Shown here one piece after another: positions 25,972 to 35,492 of a stretch of DNA of 55,923 bases; the stretch's first letter is position 1, and every line of letters starts with the position of its first letter. The stretch spans positions 1 through 55,923 of the forward strand of contig JAEYAU010000110.1 in the NCBI GenBank assembly GCA_023404705.1. The letters are read 5' to 3'. The notes beneath the pieces were generated by a model that saw only the letters and a list, made by a program, of their open reading frames with translations, searched no databases and was not told where the DNA came from. The DNA is from Pseudomonadota bacterium (lineage in GTDB: Bacteria > Pseudomonadota > Alphaproteobacteria > Rhizobiales > Xanthobacteraceae). Position numbers and translations under genes: made by a program.

Positions 25972-28178
25972 ACGAGCGACACGATCCGGCCGCCGCGATC
26001 GTCGGCCAGAGCGCGATGCCTGCCGATGGCATCGGCGCCGCGCTGCCGCGTCACGAAGGCCGCGCCAAGGTGACGGGCGCCGCCCGCTATGCGGGCGAGG
26101 CTATGCCCGCGAACACGCTGCACGGCGTGCTGGTCGGCGCGACCATCGCGGCAGGGCGTGTGAAGGGCATCGACAGCGGGGCTGCACGCGCGACGCCGGG
26201 CGTCGTCGCGGTGCTCACCCATGAGGATCTGCCGAAGCTCAAGCGCGCGCCGGTGCCGCCCGTCGGGCAATCGATGACGCCGATGCAGGGCACGGACATC
26301 CATTACGAAGGCCAGCCGGTCGCGCTGGTGCTCGCCGAGACGCTGGAGGCCGCCGAGGCGGGCGCCGCGCTGGTGGCTGTCAGCTACGAACGCGCGAAGC
26401 CGACCGTGTTCGAGAACGGCGTCGAGCGGCCGCCGCGCCAGGAGGGCAATGGCTACGCCTTCTTCCCGCTCGAGACCCGCAAGGGCGATGCGGAGGCGGC
26501 ACTTGCGCGCGCGGCCGCGACCGTGGACGAGACCTATGTCACGGCGACGCGGCACCACAACACGATGGAGACGTCGACGACGCTCGCCGAATGGCGCGAC
26601 GGCGAGCTCTTCGTACACGACGCGACGCAGTGGACCTACGGCATTCGCTACGCACTCTCGGCGCTGCTCGAAATTCCACCCGAGACGGTGCATGTGCGCT
26701 GTCCCTTCACGGGCGGCGGTTTCGGCGCCAAGGGCTATGTCTGGCCGCGTCAGATCCTGGCGGCGCTCGCGACGCGCAAGCTCGGCAGGCCCGTGAAGCT
26801 CTCGCTCGGCCGCCAAGGCTCCTATGCGGGCACGGGCCTGCATCCAACGGTGCGCTCGCGCGTGCGGCTCGCGGCCGACCGCGAGGGTCGGCTCACGGCC
26901 ATTACGCACGACACCACCAACGTCACATCGCAGGTCGACGACTATGTCGAGTTCGGCTCGGCCGGAACGCGCAGCCTCTATGCGTGCCCGGCGATCCACA
27001 CCAGCACGCGCGTCATCGCGGCCCATATCTCGACGCCGACCGCGATGCGGGCGCCGCACGAGGGGCCCGGCATGTTCGCGCTGGAGAGCGCCATGGACGA
27101 GCTCGCCTATCGGCTCGACATGGATCCGCTGGAGCTGCGGCTGCGCAACGATGCGGACCGCGATCCCGAGACCGGCAAGCCGTTCTCCTCGAAGAAGCTG
27201 CGCGAGGCCTATGAGGAGGCGGCGCGCCGTTTCGGCTGGTCGCGGCGCTCGCATGCGCCGCGCTCGATGCGCGAGGGCGACCGCCTGATCGGCTGGGGCA
27301 TGGCGAGCGGCATCATGTCGACGTTCCGCTTTGCCTCGCGCGCGCGGCTGCGGCTCGGCGCCGACGGAGCGGTGTTCGTCGAGTCCGCCGTGCAGGAGAT
27401 CGGCACGGGTCCTTCGACCGTGCTGGCGCAGATCGCCGCGAGTGTGCTCGACATTCCGGCCGAGCGCATCACGGTGCGGCTCGGCGACACCTCGCTGCCC
27501 GAGACGGGCGGTACCTTCGGCTCGTCCACCACCATGTGCACGGGCTCGGCGGTCGCGGACGCAGCCGAGAAGCTGAAGGAGCGGCTCACCGCGCTCGCGG
27601 GCGGCAACGAGATGCCGGCGCCGGATCAATGGAGCGGGCTGATGCGCGAGAAGGGCGTCGGCGAGCTCGTCGCGGACGGCACGTTCGGGCTGCCGGGCGA
27701 CGTTCCGTTCGATGCCCATGGCGGCAAGTCCGAGCACTCGATGCACACGTGGGGTGCGGTGTTCGTCGAGATGGAGGTGGACGAGGAGCTCGGCCGTGCC
27801 CGCATGCGCCGCTGCGTCGCCGGCTATTCGGCGGGCCGCATCCTCAATCCGCGCACCGCGCGCTCGCAGATGATCGGCGGCATTATCTGGGGCTATGGCC
27901 GCGCCATGCTGGAAGAGAGCGCCATGGACCCGCGCTATGGCCGCTATCTCTCGAAGAACCTCTCGGGCGTGATGCTGCCCGTGAATGCCGATATCCCGCA
28001 GGACATCGACGTGTTCTTCGTCGACGAGCACGATCCCTATTCCTCGAAGATCGGCGCCCGCGGCATCGGCGAGCTCGGCGAGGTGGGCGTCGCGGCCGCG
28101 ATCACCAATGCGATCTTCCACGCCACGGGCAAGCGCATCCGCAAGCTGCCGGTGCATATCTCGGACCTGGTGGCGTAG
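25968..28178 (+). CDS. paoC: Molybdopterin (MCD-type) subunit of aldehyde oxidoreductase (PaoC-like)
   Basis: A 736-residue catalytic subunit from ATG 25968. Motifs: RHEGRAKVTGAARYAGE near the start, PFTGGGFGAKGYVWP (~248-262), TPTAMRAPHEGPGMFALE (~355), QEIGTGPSTVLAQIA (~480) and the C-terminal GIGELGEVGVAAA with catalytic-position E702. It should bind cytosine-dinucleotide cofactor and oxidise aromatic or aliphatic aldehydes. No XdhC/PaoD-like maturation gene lies in this window, so the chaperone must be elsewhere. Confidence 0.92.
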   Translation: MNERHDPAAAIVGQSAMPADGIGAALPRHEGRAKVTGAARYAGEAMPANTLHGVLVGATIAAGRVKGIDSGAARATPGVVAVLTHEDLPKLKRAPVPPVGQSMTPMQGTDIHYEGQPVALVLAETLEAAEAGAALVAVSYERAKPTVFENGVERPPRQEGNGYAFFPLETRKGDAEAALARAAATVDETYVTATRHHNTMETSTTLAEWRDGELFVHDATQWTYGIRYALSALLEIPPETVHVRCPFTGGGFGAKGYVWPRQILAALATRKLGRPVKLSLGRQGSYAGTGLHPTVRSRVRLAADREGRLTAITHDTTNVTSQVDDYVEFGSAGTRSLYACPAIHTSTRVIAAHISTPTAMRAPHEGPGMFALESAMDELAYRLDMDPLELRLRNDADRDPETGKPFSSKKLREAYEEAARRFGWSRRSHAPRSMREGDRLIGWGMASGIMSTFRFASRARLRLGADGAVFVESAVQEIGTGPSTVLAQIAASVLDIPAERITVRLGDTSLPETGGTFGSSTTMCTGSAVADAAEKLKERLTALAGGNEMPAPDQWSGLMREKGVGELVADGTFGLPGDVPFDAHGGKSEHSMHTWGAVFVEMEVDEELGRARMRRCVAGYSAGRILNPRTARSQMIGGIIWGYGRAMLEESAMDPRYGRYLSKNLSGVMLPVNADIPQDIDVFFVDEHDPYSSKIGARGIGELGEVGVAAAITNAIFHATGKRIRKLPVHISDLVA

Positions 28179-28249
28179 GCGGCGCGTTGCCTGCGACGGG
28201 TCGATTCGTCTACACCTTCGGCATCAAGCTTCGTTGCGCCGGAGGGGCC

Positions 28250-28513
28250 GTGGCTCAGGGAATCGAAACCGTCACATTGACGCTCGACCGTTCGGTCGCG
28301 CTGGTCCTGTTCGACTTCCTGGCCCGCACCGCGGACGAGGAGGACGGCGAGCCGCTGCGCGAGGCGCTGGGCGATCCCTCCGAGCTGCCGGCGCTCTGGT
28401 CACTGCTCGCCGATCTGGAGGAGACGCTGGCGGAGCCGTTTGCGGATGACTATGCCAAACGGCTCGCGCAGGCGCGCAAGGATGTGCGCAAGCGCTACGG
28501 CGATGCGCCATGA
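28250..28513 (+). CDS. 87-residue hypothetical protein
   Basis: Starts at GTG 28250, just after GGAGGGG (spacing is rather short), and ends RKDVRKRYGDAP. The sequence is acidic and helical: VTLTLDRSVALVLFDFLAR, ADEEDGEPLREALG, LPALWSLLADLEETLAEPF. No signal or domain known. It overlaps the transglycosylase gene by 4 bases (ATGA), so it is probably real and coupled to that gene rather than to the pao operon 71 bases upstream. Function unknown. Confidence 0.68.
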   Translation: MAQGIETVTLTLDRSVALVLFDFLARTADEEDGEPLREALGDPSELPALWSLLADLEETLAEPFADDYAKRLAQARKDVRKRYGDAP

Positions 28514-29721
28514 TCCGCACCCTGGTCGCCGCCGCGATCCTGCTCGCCGCCGTGACGCAGGGCCGCGCGGATGCGGTCTTCGATGCGTTCCTGCAGCAGC
28601 TGTGGCCGGAGGCGCAGCGGCAGGGCGTGTCGCGGGCGACCTTCGATGCGGCGACGCGCGGGCTCGAGCCTGATTTCAATCTCCCGGACCTGGTGATCCC
28701 GGGACGGCTGCCGCGGCCGGACCAGTCGCAGCCGGAGTTCGTGCAGACGCCGGCCGCCTATGTGTCGGAGAAGAGCATCGCGCGGCTCGCCGAGCACGGG
28801 CGCAAGCTGCTCGCGCAGCATCGCGCGACCCTCACGGCGATCGAGCAGCAGATCGGCGTGCCGCCGACAGTGCTGCTCGCGATCTGGGCGCGAGAGACCG
28901 ACTACGGCCGCCACCGGCTGCCGCACAGCGCGATCCGCGTGCTCGCGACGCAGGCCTATGTGGGCCGGCGCAAGGAGCAGTTTCGCGAGGAGTTCCTGCT
29001 GGCCCTGAAGATGGTGCAGGAGGGACACGCGCGGCTCGACATGAAGAGCTCGTGGGCGGGCGCGCTCGGGCTCACCCAGTTCCTGCCGTCGGACTTCTAT
29101 CGCTATGGCGTCGACTTCGACGGCGACGGGCGGCGCGACATCTTCGGCTCGGTGCCGGACGCGCTCGCCTCCGCGGCGCGGCAGCTCGTCGGCAAGGGCT
29201 GGCAGCGCGGCAAGCGCTGGGCCTATGAGGTGCGTCCGCCGGCGCAGATCGACTGCACGATCGCGCAGCCCGAGCACAAGCTGCCGATCGGCGAGTGGAT
29301 CAGGCGCGGCTATGTCCCGGCGCATGGCCGCAAGCTGAGCGCCGCGGAGCTCGCCGAGCCGGCGTCGCTGCTGCTGCCCGAAGGCACCTATGGCCCGGCC
29401 TTCCTCACGCCGAAGAACTACTATGTGATCAAGGACTACAATTTCTCCGACCTCTATGTGCTGTTCGTCGGCCATCTCAGCGACCGCATGACCGACCCGC
29501 GCCCGTTCGAGACGGCGTGGAGCCAGTCGGCGCAGCTCAAGACCGTCGAGGTCGAGTCGATGCAGAAGCGCATGACCGAGCTCGGCCTCTATCGCGACAA
29601 GATCGATGGCAAGGCCGGCATGCTGACGCGCGCTGCGCTCGGCGCCTACCAGAAGGCGAACGGTCTGAAGCTCGACTGCTGGCCGACCGCCGAGGTGCTG
29701 CGGCACATGCAGGGCCGGTGA
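28510..29721 (+). CDS. Lytic murein transglycosylase, MltB family
   Basis: A 403-residue periplasmic enzyme. Signal peptide residues 1-20 (TLVAAAILLAAVTQGRA). The SLT_2 domain spans ~22-320 with catalytic E129 in IWARETDYGR, and LGLTQFLPSDFYRYGVDFDGDG typical of MltB. Residues ~345-403 are a peptidoglycan-binding type 1 domain (MQKRMTELGLYRDKIDGKAG). It cleaves the glycan strand to give anhydro-muropeptides. No lipobox cysteine is seen, so it is probably soluble. Its stop is only 5 bases from the end of the convergent autotransporter gene. Confidence 0.92.
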   Translation: MIRTLVAAAILLAAVTQGRADAVFDAFLQQLWPEAQRQGVSRATFDAATRGLEPDFNLPDLVIPGRLPRPDQSQPEFVQTPAAYVSEKSIARLAEHGRKLLAQHRATLTAIEQQIGVPPTVLLAIWARETDYGRHRLPHSAIRVLATQAYVGRRKEQFREEFLLALKMVQEGHARLDMKSSWAGALGLTQFLPSDFYRYGVDFDGDGRRDIFGSVPDALASAARQLVGKGWQRGKRWAYEVRPPAQIDCTIAQPEHKLPIGEWIRRGYVPAHGRKLSAAELAEPASLLLPEGTYGPAFLTPKNYYVIKDYNFSDLYVLFVGHLSDRMTDPRPFETAWSQSAQLKTVEVESMQKRMTELGLYRDKIDGKAGMLTRAALGAYQKANGLKLDCWPTAEVLRHMQGR

Positions 29722-29726
29722 TGAAG

Positions 29727-32700
29727 TCACCACGTCCGGCGCAGCACCCCGGTCCCCGCATAGGTCTGCGCGTTGGTGCCGAACTCGCCGTCGAACTTGC
29801 CGCCCAGCGACCAGCCGCTCGCCATGCGCAACTCGGCGCCGAGCGTGACCAGCGCGGCGTCGCTGTTGGGCGTCGCGCCGTTCACCACGAAGCTCGCGCC
29901 CGGCAGGGTCTGGAAGGTCGCGGCCACGCGCCGGTCGGTGTCGAAGTCGTGCACCCAGGCGCCGCGCAGGCGCAGCGTGAGCTCGCTGCCGGGGCCCTGC
30001 GCCACCGTGGTGTCAAGCCAGGAGCCGAGCTCGGCGCGCGTTGCCGTGACGGTCTCGGCGCCATAGGTGAGGGCGGCGACGCCGGCGCCGGCGGCTGTGC
30101 GCTCGGTGTAAGCCGGCAAGCGAATGGCTTGGATCTGTCCGGCCGCATAGGGCGTCACGCCGAAGCCGCGGTCGCCGATGCGATAACCGGCCTCGGCGCG
30201 GCCGCCGAACGTCTGCGGGTGGAAATCCGCCGTGAGCTTCTCGCTGAGGCCGAGCGTCACCATGCGCTCGGTCGAGGTCCAATGCATCCCGTAGGCGGCG
30301 GCGCCCGAGACATAGAAGCCACCGGCCCGCGCCGTGCCGTAGACGCCGGCCTGGAAGGAGTCGGAGCGGCCGCTGCCGAGACCGTTGGCGAGACTCCACG
30401 AGGTGTCGCTGCCCGCGACCGCGAAGCCGAACAGCGCGTCGGGCGAGACGCGATAATCGGCGCCGACGGCGACGCCATAGGCCGTGCTCGAGAGCGCGTG
30501 GGTGCCGAGGCCCGTATTGCCGTCGATGCGGTTGGTGCCGCCGAAGCCGGCGCCCCAGATGTTCCAGCGCGCGTCGAAGCTGCGCGCGTCGGTGGGAGTC
30601 ACGGCCGCATATCCGGACGCGGGCGCTGATTCCGCCGCGTAGCCGAGCGCCGGGCCGAAGCCGCCGCTGCGGCCTGTCGTAAAGGGATCCAGCATCAGGC
30701 TCAGGAAGCGATCCATCGACTGCAGACCGGCCGTCTGCGCGCCCGTGGCGGTCTCGCCAGTGAGCTGCGAGAGGCCGCTGCTCAGCGCGGCACCGTTGAG
30801 GCCCAGCAGGCCGACGAGACCCGAGATGTCGCCGCCATTCGCGTAGGCGCGGTCGATCGCCGCGAGCACGCGGTTGGCATTGCCCGGCGTGCCGGCCGGC
30901 GCCAGGGTCATGAGCGATGCGGGATCCAGGACCAGATAGACGCTCTGCGCGTCGTAGGTGAGATGCGGATTGGTGACGAAGGGGCCGAACGAGCCCGTGA
31001 CGTTGAGGCCGCCGAACGTGCCGGTGCGGCTCGCCGCATTGATCAGCGTGTAGGTCCTCGCCAGCGCATTGCCGCCTGCGGCGACGTCCACGGTCCCGCC
31101 ATTGATGGCGAGCGTGCCGCTCGCATTGGTGCGATCCGCGCTCTGCGGCCCGACCTCCACCGCATAGCTGCTGCTCCCGTTGAAGGTCAGCGCGCCGTTG
31201 ACCGTGAGCGTCCCGATCGAATTGCCGGGCGCGAGAGTGCCGAAGTTTCCGACCGTGGTGGCGCCGACCGTGCCGGTGCCGGCGAGTGTGCTGTTGGCCT
31301 GGACCGAGATCGGCGAATTGGCGAGCGAGCCGTTCACGAACGCAGTGGCGCTGCTCAGGAGTGTCTGTCCCGTAAAGGTGCTGCTGTCTGCCGAGAGGGT
31401 GAATCTGCCGGCCTGCAGGGTGAGGAGGTTGTTACCCGTGATGGTGCCGCCGAGCGTCACATCGTTGCCGTGGGCGACGAACCTGCCGCCCGCGTCGAGT
31501 GTGATGTTGCGGTTCGATGTGAGCCCCGCATTGATCGACAGCACTCCGCCGCCGCCCGTGAAGATTATGTCGCTGCCCGGTTCACCGAGATTCGCGTCAG
31601 CCGAGATGTCGACGCTGCCGCCCGCGATCCGCGTTCCGCCCGCATAGCTGTTTGTCCCCGAAAGGGTCACGGTGGCGTCGCCCATGAAATGCAAGCCGCC
31701 GGTGCCGGAGATGTTGCCGTCGAGCGAGTAGCTGCCGGTCCGGTTCAGGGCGAGCGTGCCATTGTTGACGATGTCGCCCACGATGAGGCCGGTGGCGCCG
31801 CCATTGCCGAGCTGCAGCGTGCCCGCCGCGATGATGGTGCCGCCCGTATAGCTGTTGGTGCCGGTCAGGATCGTGGTGCCGGTGCCGAGCTGCTGAAAGG
31901 CGCCGGTGCCCGAGATGACGCCGCCGAAGACGTAAGCGTTGTTGCGATTGATCGCGAAGGTGCCGTTGTCGACGACGACGTCGCCCATGATGGCGCCGGT
32001 CGCGCCGCCGTTGCCGAGCTGCAGCGTGCCTTGCGTGATCGTAGTGCCGCCCGTGTAGGTGTTGGCGCCGGTCAGGATCGTCGTGCCGGAGCCGATCTGC
32101 TGCACCGCGCCGGGGCCCGAGATCACGCCGCCGAGCGTGAAGGTGTTGCTGAGGTTCACCGCGAAGGTGCCGAAGGTCGCGACATTGCCGACGATGGAGC
32201 CGAAGGCGCCGCCTTCGCCGACCTGCAGCGTGCCCGCGCTGATGAGGGTGCCGCCCGTGTATGTGTTGGCGCCCCGCAGGACAAGCGTCCCGGTGCCAGA
32301 CTGCTCCAGGAGCCCCGTCTGCGAGATGACGCCGTCGTAGAACACTGTGTCGCTGCGATTGAAGCGCAGCGTACCATTGTTGACGACATCGCCGAAGATC
32401 GAGCCGAAGGCTCCGCCATTGCCGATCTGCAGCGTGCCGGCATTGATCGTGGTGAGGCCCGTATAGGTGTTGACGCCCGTGAAGATGGTGGTGCCGGTGT
32501 TGAACTTCTCGACCGTGCCGTTGCCGGTGATCGGCGTCGTGAAGGTGGTGGTGTCGGTGTGATCGAAGACGACGCGCGAATTCGTGCCATCGACGAACTG
32601 CACCTTGGACGCGGTGAGCGTGCCGCTGGCGCCGCCATTGCCGATCTGCAGCGTGCCCGCGCCGATGAAGGAGAGAGCGGGCTCGTTGATGCCGAGGTGG

Positions 32701-33299
32701 AGCGTCCCGGTGCCGGCGACGTTCACGGCGCCGCCACTGTCGATGCGCAGCAGCCCGGTCGCGGTCGGCGCGAGCGAGCCGACATTGAACCGTTGCGACG
32801 TGAGGGCGTCCGACGTCGGCGCGACCGTGAGCGTCGAGCCCGCACCGCTCACCAGCACCTCGCCGGACCCGGCCGCCTCGATGGACAAGCGCGTGGTCGA
32901 GACGTCGGCCCCGTTCTCGATGCGGAGCTGGGACGCGGTGGCGACGGTGCTGGAGACGCTGATGAGGTCGGTGACGTTCAGCGCGCCCGCACCCGTGACG
33001 ATGACCGAATTTCCGAGGTTGACGAACAGATTGTTCGCGACAGCGCCGGCCGCGCTGATCGTCGCGGGCGTGGCGGTGGTGCCCGCATTGGTCACGCGCG
33101 CATTGTCTGCGGCCGTCGGCACCGTGTTGGTGCTCCAATTCGCGGCTGTGAACCAGTTGGCCGTGCCGGGCAGCCATTGGACGTCCGCCGCCACCGCCGG
33201 CGAGAGCATGAGACCTGACGCCACGAGCGCGGTCGATGCGAGCAAGACCCGGCGGCGCGCTGCCGCGACAGCCTGACCACGATAGATCGAGTTTTCCAT
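29727..33299 (-). CDS. Autotransporter with PATR passenger repeats and C-terminal beta-barrel
   Basis: A 1190-residue protein from ATG 33299 (MENSIYRGQ, ribosome site GGGGGC). An extended signal runs to about residue 38 (ALVASGLMLSPAVAAD). The passenger (~40-800) is a beta-helix with autotransporter-associated repeats: many units of TILTGANTYTGGTTI, GTLQLGNGGATG and GDVVNNGTLALNR. The last ~280 residues form the translocator barrel, ending LRRTW with a C-terminal aromatic. The protein self-exports the passenger to the cell surface, likely for adhesion or biofilm. No protease triad is evident. Neighbour mltB is convergent with almost no gap. Confidence 0.93.
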   Translation of the reverse strand: MENSIYRGQAVAAARRRVLLASTALVASGLMLSPAVAADVQWLPGTANWFTAANWSTNTVPTAADNARVTNAGTTATPATISAAGAVANNLFVNLGNSVIVTGAGALNVTDLISVSSTVATASQLRIENGADVSTTRLSIEAAGSGEVLVSGAGSTLTVAPTSDALTSQRFNVGSLAPTATGLLRIDSGGAVNVAGTGTLHLGINEPALSFIGAGTLQIGNGGASGTLTASKVQFVDGTNSRVVFDHTDTTTFTTPITGNGTVEKFNTGTTIFTGVNTYTGLTTINAGTLQIGNGGAFGSIFGDVVNNGTLRFNRSDTVFYDGVISQTGLLEQSGTGTLVLRGANTYTGGTLISAGTLQVGEGGAFGSIVGNVATFGTFAVNLSNTFTLGGVISGPGAVQQIGSGTTILTGANTYTGGTTITQGTLQLGNGGATGAIMGDVVVDNGTFAINRNNAYVFGGVISGTGAFQQLGTGTTILTGTNSYTGGTIIAAGTLQLGNGGATGLIVGDIVNNGTLALNRTGSYSLDGNISGTGGLHFMGDATVTLSGTNSYAGGTRIAGGSVDISADANLGEPGSDIIFTGGGGVLSINAGLTSNRNITLDAGGRFVAHGNDVTLGGTITGNNLLTLQAGRFTLSADSSTFTGQTLLSSATAFVNGSLANSPISVQANSTLAGTGTVGATTVGNFGTLAPGNSIGTLTVNGALTFNGSSSYAVEVGPQSADRTNASGTLAINGGTVDVAAGGNALARTYTLINAASRTGTFGGLNVTGSFGPFVTNPHLTYDAQSVYLVLDPASLMTLAPAGTPGNANRVLAAIDRAYANGGDISGLVGLLGLNGAALSSGLSQLTGETATGAQTAGLQSMDRFLSLMLDPFTTGRSGGFGPALGYAAESAPASGYAAVTPTDARSFDARWNIWGAGFGGTNRIDGNTGLGTHALSSTAYGVAVGADYRVSPDALFGFAVAGSDTSWSLANGLGSGRSDSFQAGVYGTARAGGFYVSGAAAYGMHWTSTERMVTLGLSEKLTADFHPQTFGGRAEAGYRIGDRGFGVTPYAAGQIQAIRLPAYTERTAAGAGVAALTYGAETVTATRAELGSWLDTTVAQGPGSELTLRLRGAWVHDFDTDRRVAATFQTLPGASFVVNGATPNSDAALVTLGAELRMASGWSLGGKFDGEFGTNAQTYAGTGVLRRTW
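31730..32480 (-). repeat. Tandem near-identical repeats inside the autotransporter
   Basis: DNA encoding at least six PATR units, spaced about 110-190 bases, each with GCCCGTGTAGGTGTTGGCGCC-like and CCGTTGCCGAGCTGCAGCGT-like segments (complement strand of the gene). Identity between units at the base level is high enough to allow slippage or recombination. Confidence 0.75.
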
Positions 33300-33465
33300 G
33301 ATGCCCCCGCGCGATACGCCCGAACCCGGGGGCAATCTGCGGGAGCGAGGGGACTCCGTCTTGCTCAGGCGGGAAGGCGGCTTGACCCTGGGGGAAGCCC
33401 TTAGGGAAATTCGCCACTTGTGGCTTGCGGGCCACTACCGCGCTCGGCGGCCTGCTCACAAAAGC

Positions 33466-33493
33466 AAAACAGCCCGGCCTTGCGGCCGGGCTG
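33466..33493 (-). terminator. Hairpin terminator after the small secreted gene
   Basis: On the minus strand ACAGCCCGGCC-GCAA-GGCCGGGCTGT is followed by TTTGCTTTT. It ends the gene at 33521 and also separates it from the autotransporter promoter region. Confidence 0.8.
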
Positions 33494-33520
33494 TCGCGAC
33501 GGTTGACGCGTCAGATGAGA

Positions 33521-33844
33521 TCAAGGGCAAACGAGCACGCGCGGGCGACGCCACGTGCCGTAGTAGTCGTCCCACACAGGCCGGCCGCGGGTGTAATAGC
33601 AGCCCGGGCCAGGGCCGGCCGGTGCCACATAGACGGGTGCCGGGCCATAGGCCGGGTAGCCGTAGGCCGGAGAGCCCGCAATGGCGCCGCCGATGATGGC
33701 GCCGGCCGCGAGGCCGCCAATCACGCCGGCCGCAACCGCTCCGCCGTGGCCGCCACGGTGCCGCGCACTTGCATCGCTGGCGCCGGCGAAAGCCGCCACC
33801 GCAATCGTCCCGGCCGCAAGCATTGCGGTGAGGGTCTTCTTCAT
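33521..33844 (-). CDS. Small secreted Gly/Ala/Tyr-rich protein
   Basis: A 107-residue protein from ATG 33844 (MKKTLTAMLAAGTIAVAAFAG, signal to ~A27). Then a His/Gly stretch (RHRGGHGG), a Gly-zipper-like hydrophobic segment AAGVIGGLAAGAIIGGAIAG (residues ~38-57), and a Pro/Tyr-rich tail YPAYGPAPVYVAP ending WRRPRVLVCP. Such proteins are common in Rhizobiales and probably associate with the envelope; the Gly-zipper suggests oligomerisation at a membrane. Function unknown. Confidence 0.75.
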   Translation of the reverse strand: MKKTLTAMLAAGTIAVAAFAGASDASARHRGGHGGAVAAGVIGGLAAGAIIGGAIAGSPAYGYPAYGPAPVYVAPAGPGPGCYYTRGRPVWDDYYGTWRRPRVLVCP

Positions 33845-34047
33845 GAGTTCACCTCCGAAAGGCGTCGGCGTTGGCCGAGCGCAGATTCCCCATAGAGTAT
33901 CCCCAGTTCGGGGCACGTGAAACAGGCACTTTCAATTTGACGGAATTTAGGAGCCGCATTGCAGTAATTCTGAACAAACAGTCAGATTTCCCGGATAAGC
34001 AACGTTAAGTTCTCGCCGAACAGCGTGTGGCAATGCTTGCGGAGAAT

Positions 34048-34659
34048 TCACGGGGTTCTTTTCAACCGGCCGAACAAGGAGAATTCGGCCGCCGGTCCAT
34101 GCACCACCAATGTCCAGGCCGTGAAATCCGCGGCGTCGGTGCAGCTGTTGCCGCGGCCCTGCAGGATCAGCGTGATGCGCTGATTGCGGCCAACGCCCGG
34201 CTTGAAGATGCCGGTGCCCTCGGCTCTCGCCGTCACCTTCCACTCCTTGTAGAGCGTCGGCCCGAGCCCGGAGTCCGGCTTGTCCTCGCGCGGATCGACC
34301 TCGAAGATCGACACCGTCTCTGGATAGGTGAGGGAGAGAGTGCCGCTGCGCCCTGCCTTGTCACGGAAAGCGAAGCTCATCCCTTCGGGCCGCGCCGTCA
34401 CCTGGAGCGTGTAGTGCGCGGACGGGTTGGCGATGCCTTTCACCTGGTCGAGGTCGCTCTCGCCGAGATTGAGCTCCGCGGCCGGCGCGAAGCTCAGGTT
34501 CTCGAACTGCGCGCGACGGCCGGTCTCGAGCGGGAGCGTCTGCACGCTGCGCTGGCCCGGATTGGTGCAGCAGGCGCAGGCCCGTGCGGACGCGAGGCCC
34601 GCGAGCCAGGTGGCGAGGAGCATCAGGCCGAGAAGCGCTACCTTCCGATATGGATGCAT
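34048..34659 (-). CDS. Secreted hypothetical protein with CACC motif
   Basis: A 203-residue protein from ATG 34659 (MHPYRKVALLGLMLLATWLA, signal to about A26). The mature start has CACCTNPGQR, followed by a beta-rich domain with PRPEGM-type and IFEVDPRED segments and a late GRGNSCTDAADF. The N-terminal Cys-x-Cys-Cys could bind a metal or form disulfides (inference). I have a faint recollection of similar hypothetical secreted proteins but no function. Stands alone, flanked by short gaps. Confidence 0.68.
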   Translation of the reverse strand: MHPYRKVALLGLMLLATWLAGLASARACACCTNPGQRSVQTLPLETGRRAQFENLSFAPAAELNLGESDLDQVKGIANPSAHYTLQVTARPEGMSFAFRDKAGRSGTLSLTYPETVSIFEVDPREDKPDSGLGPTLYKEWKVTARAEGTGIFKPGVGRNQRITLILQGRGNSCTDAADFTAWTLVVHGPAAEFSLFGRLKRTP

Positions 34660-34824
34660 TCTCCCCCCGAATCCTTCCGCGCGTAACGATTGGTCGGCGG
34701 CGGCCGGGCGGCGGTTCACGCCCCGAGCTGAGGAAATTCACTAGTGTTTGCTGTGGGTTAACCAGACCTGCGGCAGTTCCGCGCCGGGCATTGTGTGGCC
34801 ATCATGGCGTGCTATGTAGCAGTT

Positions 34825-35052
34825 ATGGCACGACGACCGATGGACCCGCGACAGATTGCCGAAGCGGCCTTCAAGAAGGTCACGACCAAGCCCCCGCCGG
34901 AATTGCCCGCCCAACCACGCCCCACGTTGCCGAACACCAAGGAGCAGGTCTCCTTGCGTATCGACCGCGACGTCCTCGATTTTTTCCAGGAGGGCGGACC
35001 GGGTTGGCAAGATCGCATCAACGACGCGCTGCGCAAGGCCGCCGGAAAATAG
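34825..35052 (+). CDS. BrnA-like antitoxin-family protein, orphan
   Basis: A 75-residue protein from ATG 34825 (MARRPMDPRQIAEAAFKKV); ATG 34804 is possible but less likely. The C-terminal EQVSLRIDRDVLDFFQ then WQDRINDALRKAAGK is the ribbon-helix-helix type pattern of BrnA antitoxins. A BrnT toxin gene would be expected just upstream; none is present, so this is a solitary regulator-like member. It is followed after 60 bases by another small co-directional gene. Confidence 0.75.
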   Translation: MARRPMDPRQIAEAAFKKVTTKPPPELPAQPRPTLPNTKEQVSLRIDRDVLDFFQEGGPGWQDRINDALRKAAGK

Positions 35053-35112
35053 CCCGAGCACGCGGGCGCGCGTGCCTCGGGCGCGTGCGCAGATAGAGAA
35101 GGAGTCCGCATT

Positions 35113-35397
35113 TTGGTAGAACGTACGAAAGAAGAGCAGGCACGGATCCAGCTCGCGAAGCTGCAGAAGGCCGACGACGCCAAGAAGGCGATGTCCGAAT
35201 ATGAGGCCAATCAGGCCGCGGTCCTGGAACGGACCGAGAAGCTGCGGGCGATGCGGCTCGCGCGCGAGGCGGAGGCTGCCAAGAGCAATCCCACACCCGC
35301 GAAGAAGAAGCGCGGCGCCGCCAAGTCCGCGAAGAGCCAGGCCGGCAACCTCTCGGACTGGCTGAACGATCAGCGCAGCACGGGACGACGCAGCTGA
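35113..35397 (+). CDS. Charged helical small protein
   Basis: A 94-residue protein from TTG 35113, with GAAGGAG ~10 bases upstream. Strongly charged and helical (TKEEQARIQLAKLQKADDAK, then AMRLAREAEAAKSN), with a basic KKKRGAAKSAKS linker and a conserved-looking end NLSDWLNDQRSTGRRS. A coiled coil is likely. No known domain. Possibly co-transcribed with the BrnA-like gene. Confidence 0.65.
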   Translation: MVERTKEEQARIQLAKLQKADDAKKAMSEYEANQAAVLERTEKLRAMRLAREAEAAKSNPTPAKKKRGAAKSAKSQAGNLSDWLNDQRSTGRRS

Positions 35398-35492
35398 TGA
35401 CTCCCGTGCCCTCGCCACGAGGGCACGTTCCGGCGGCGCGCCATTCCGGGTAGGCTCGCGAGAGAGACGATCCGGGCGCGCCGTCACACCAC

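Noticed and set aside
30963..33218. A 751-codon frame on the plus strand
   Set aside because: Antisense to the autotransporter; no domain resemblance and no ribosome site.
34825..35052. A complete BrnT/BrnA toxin-antitoxin system
   Set aside because: Only the BrnA-like half is present; no BrnT-like frame lies upstream or downstream.
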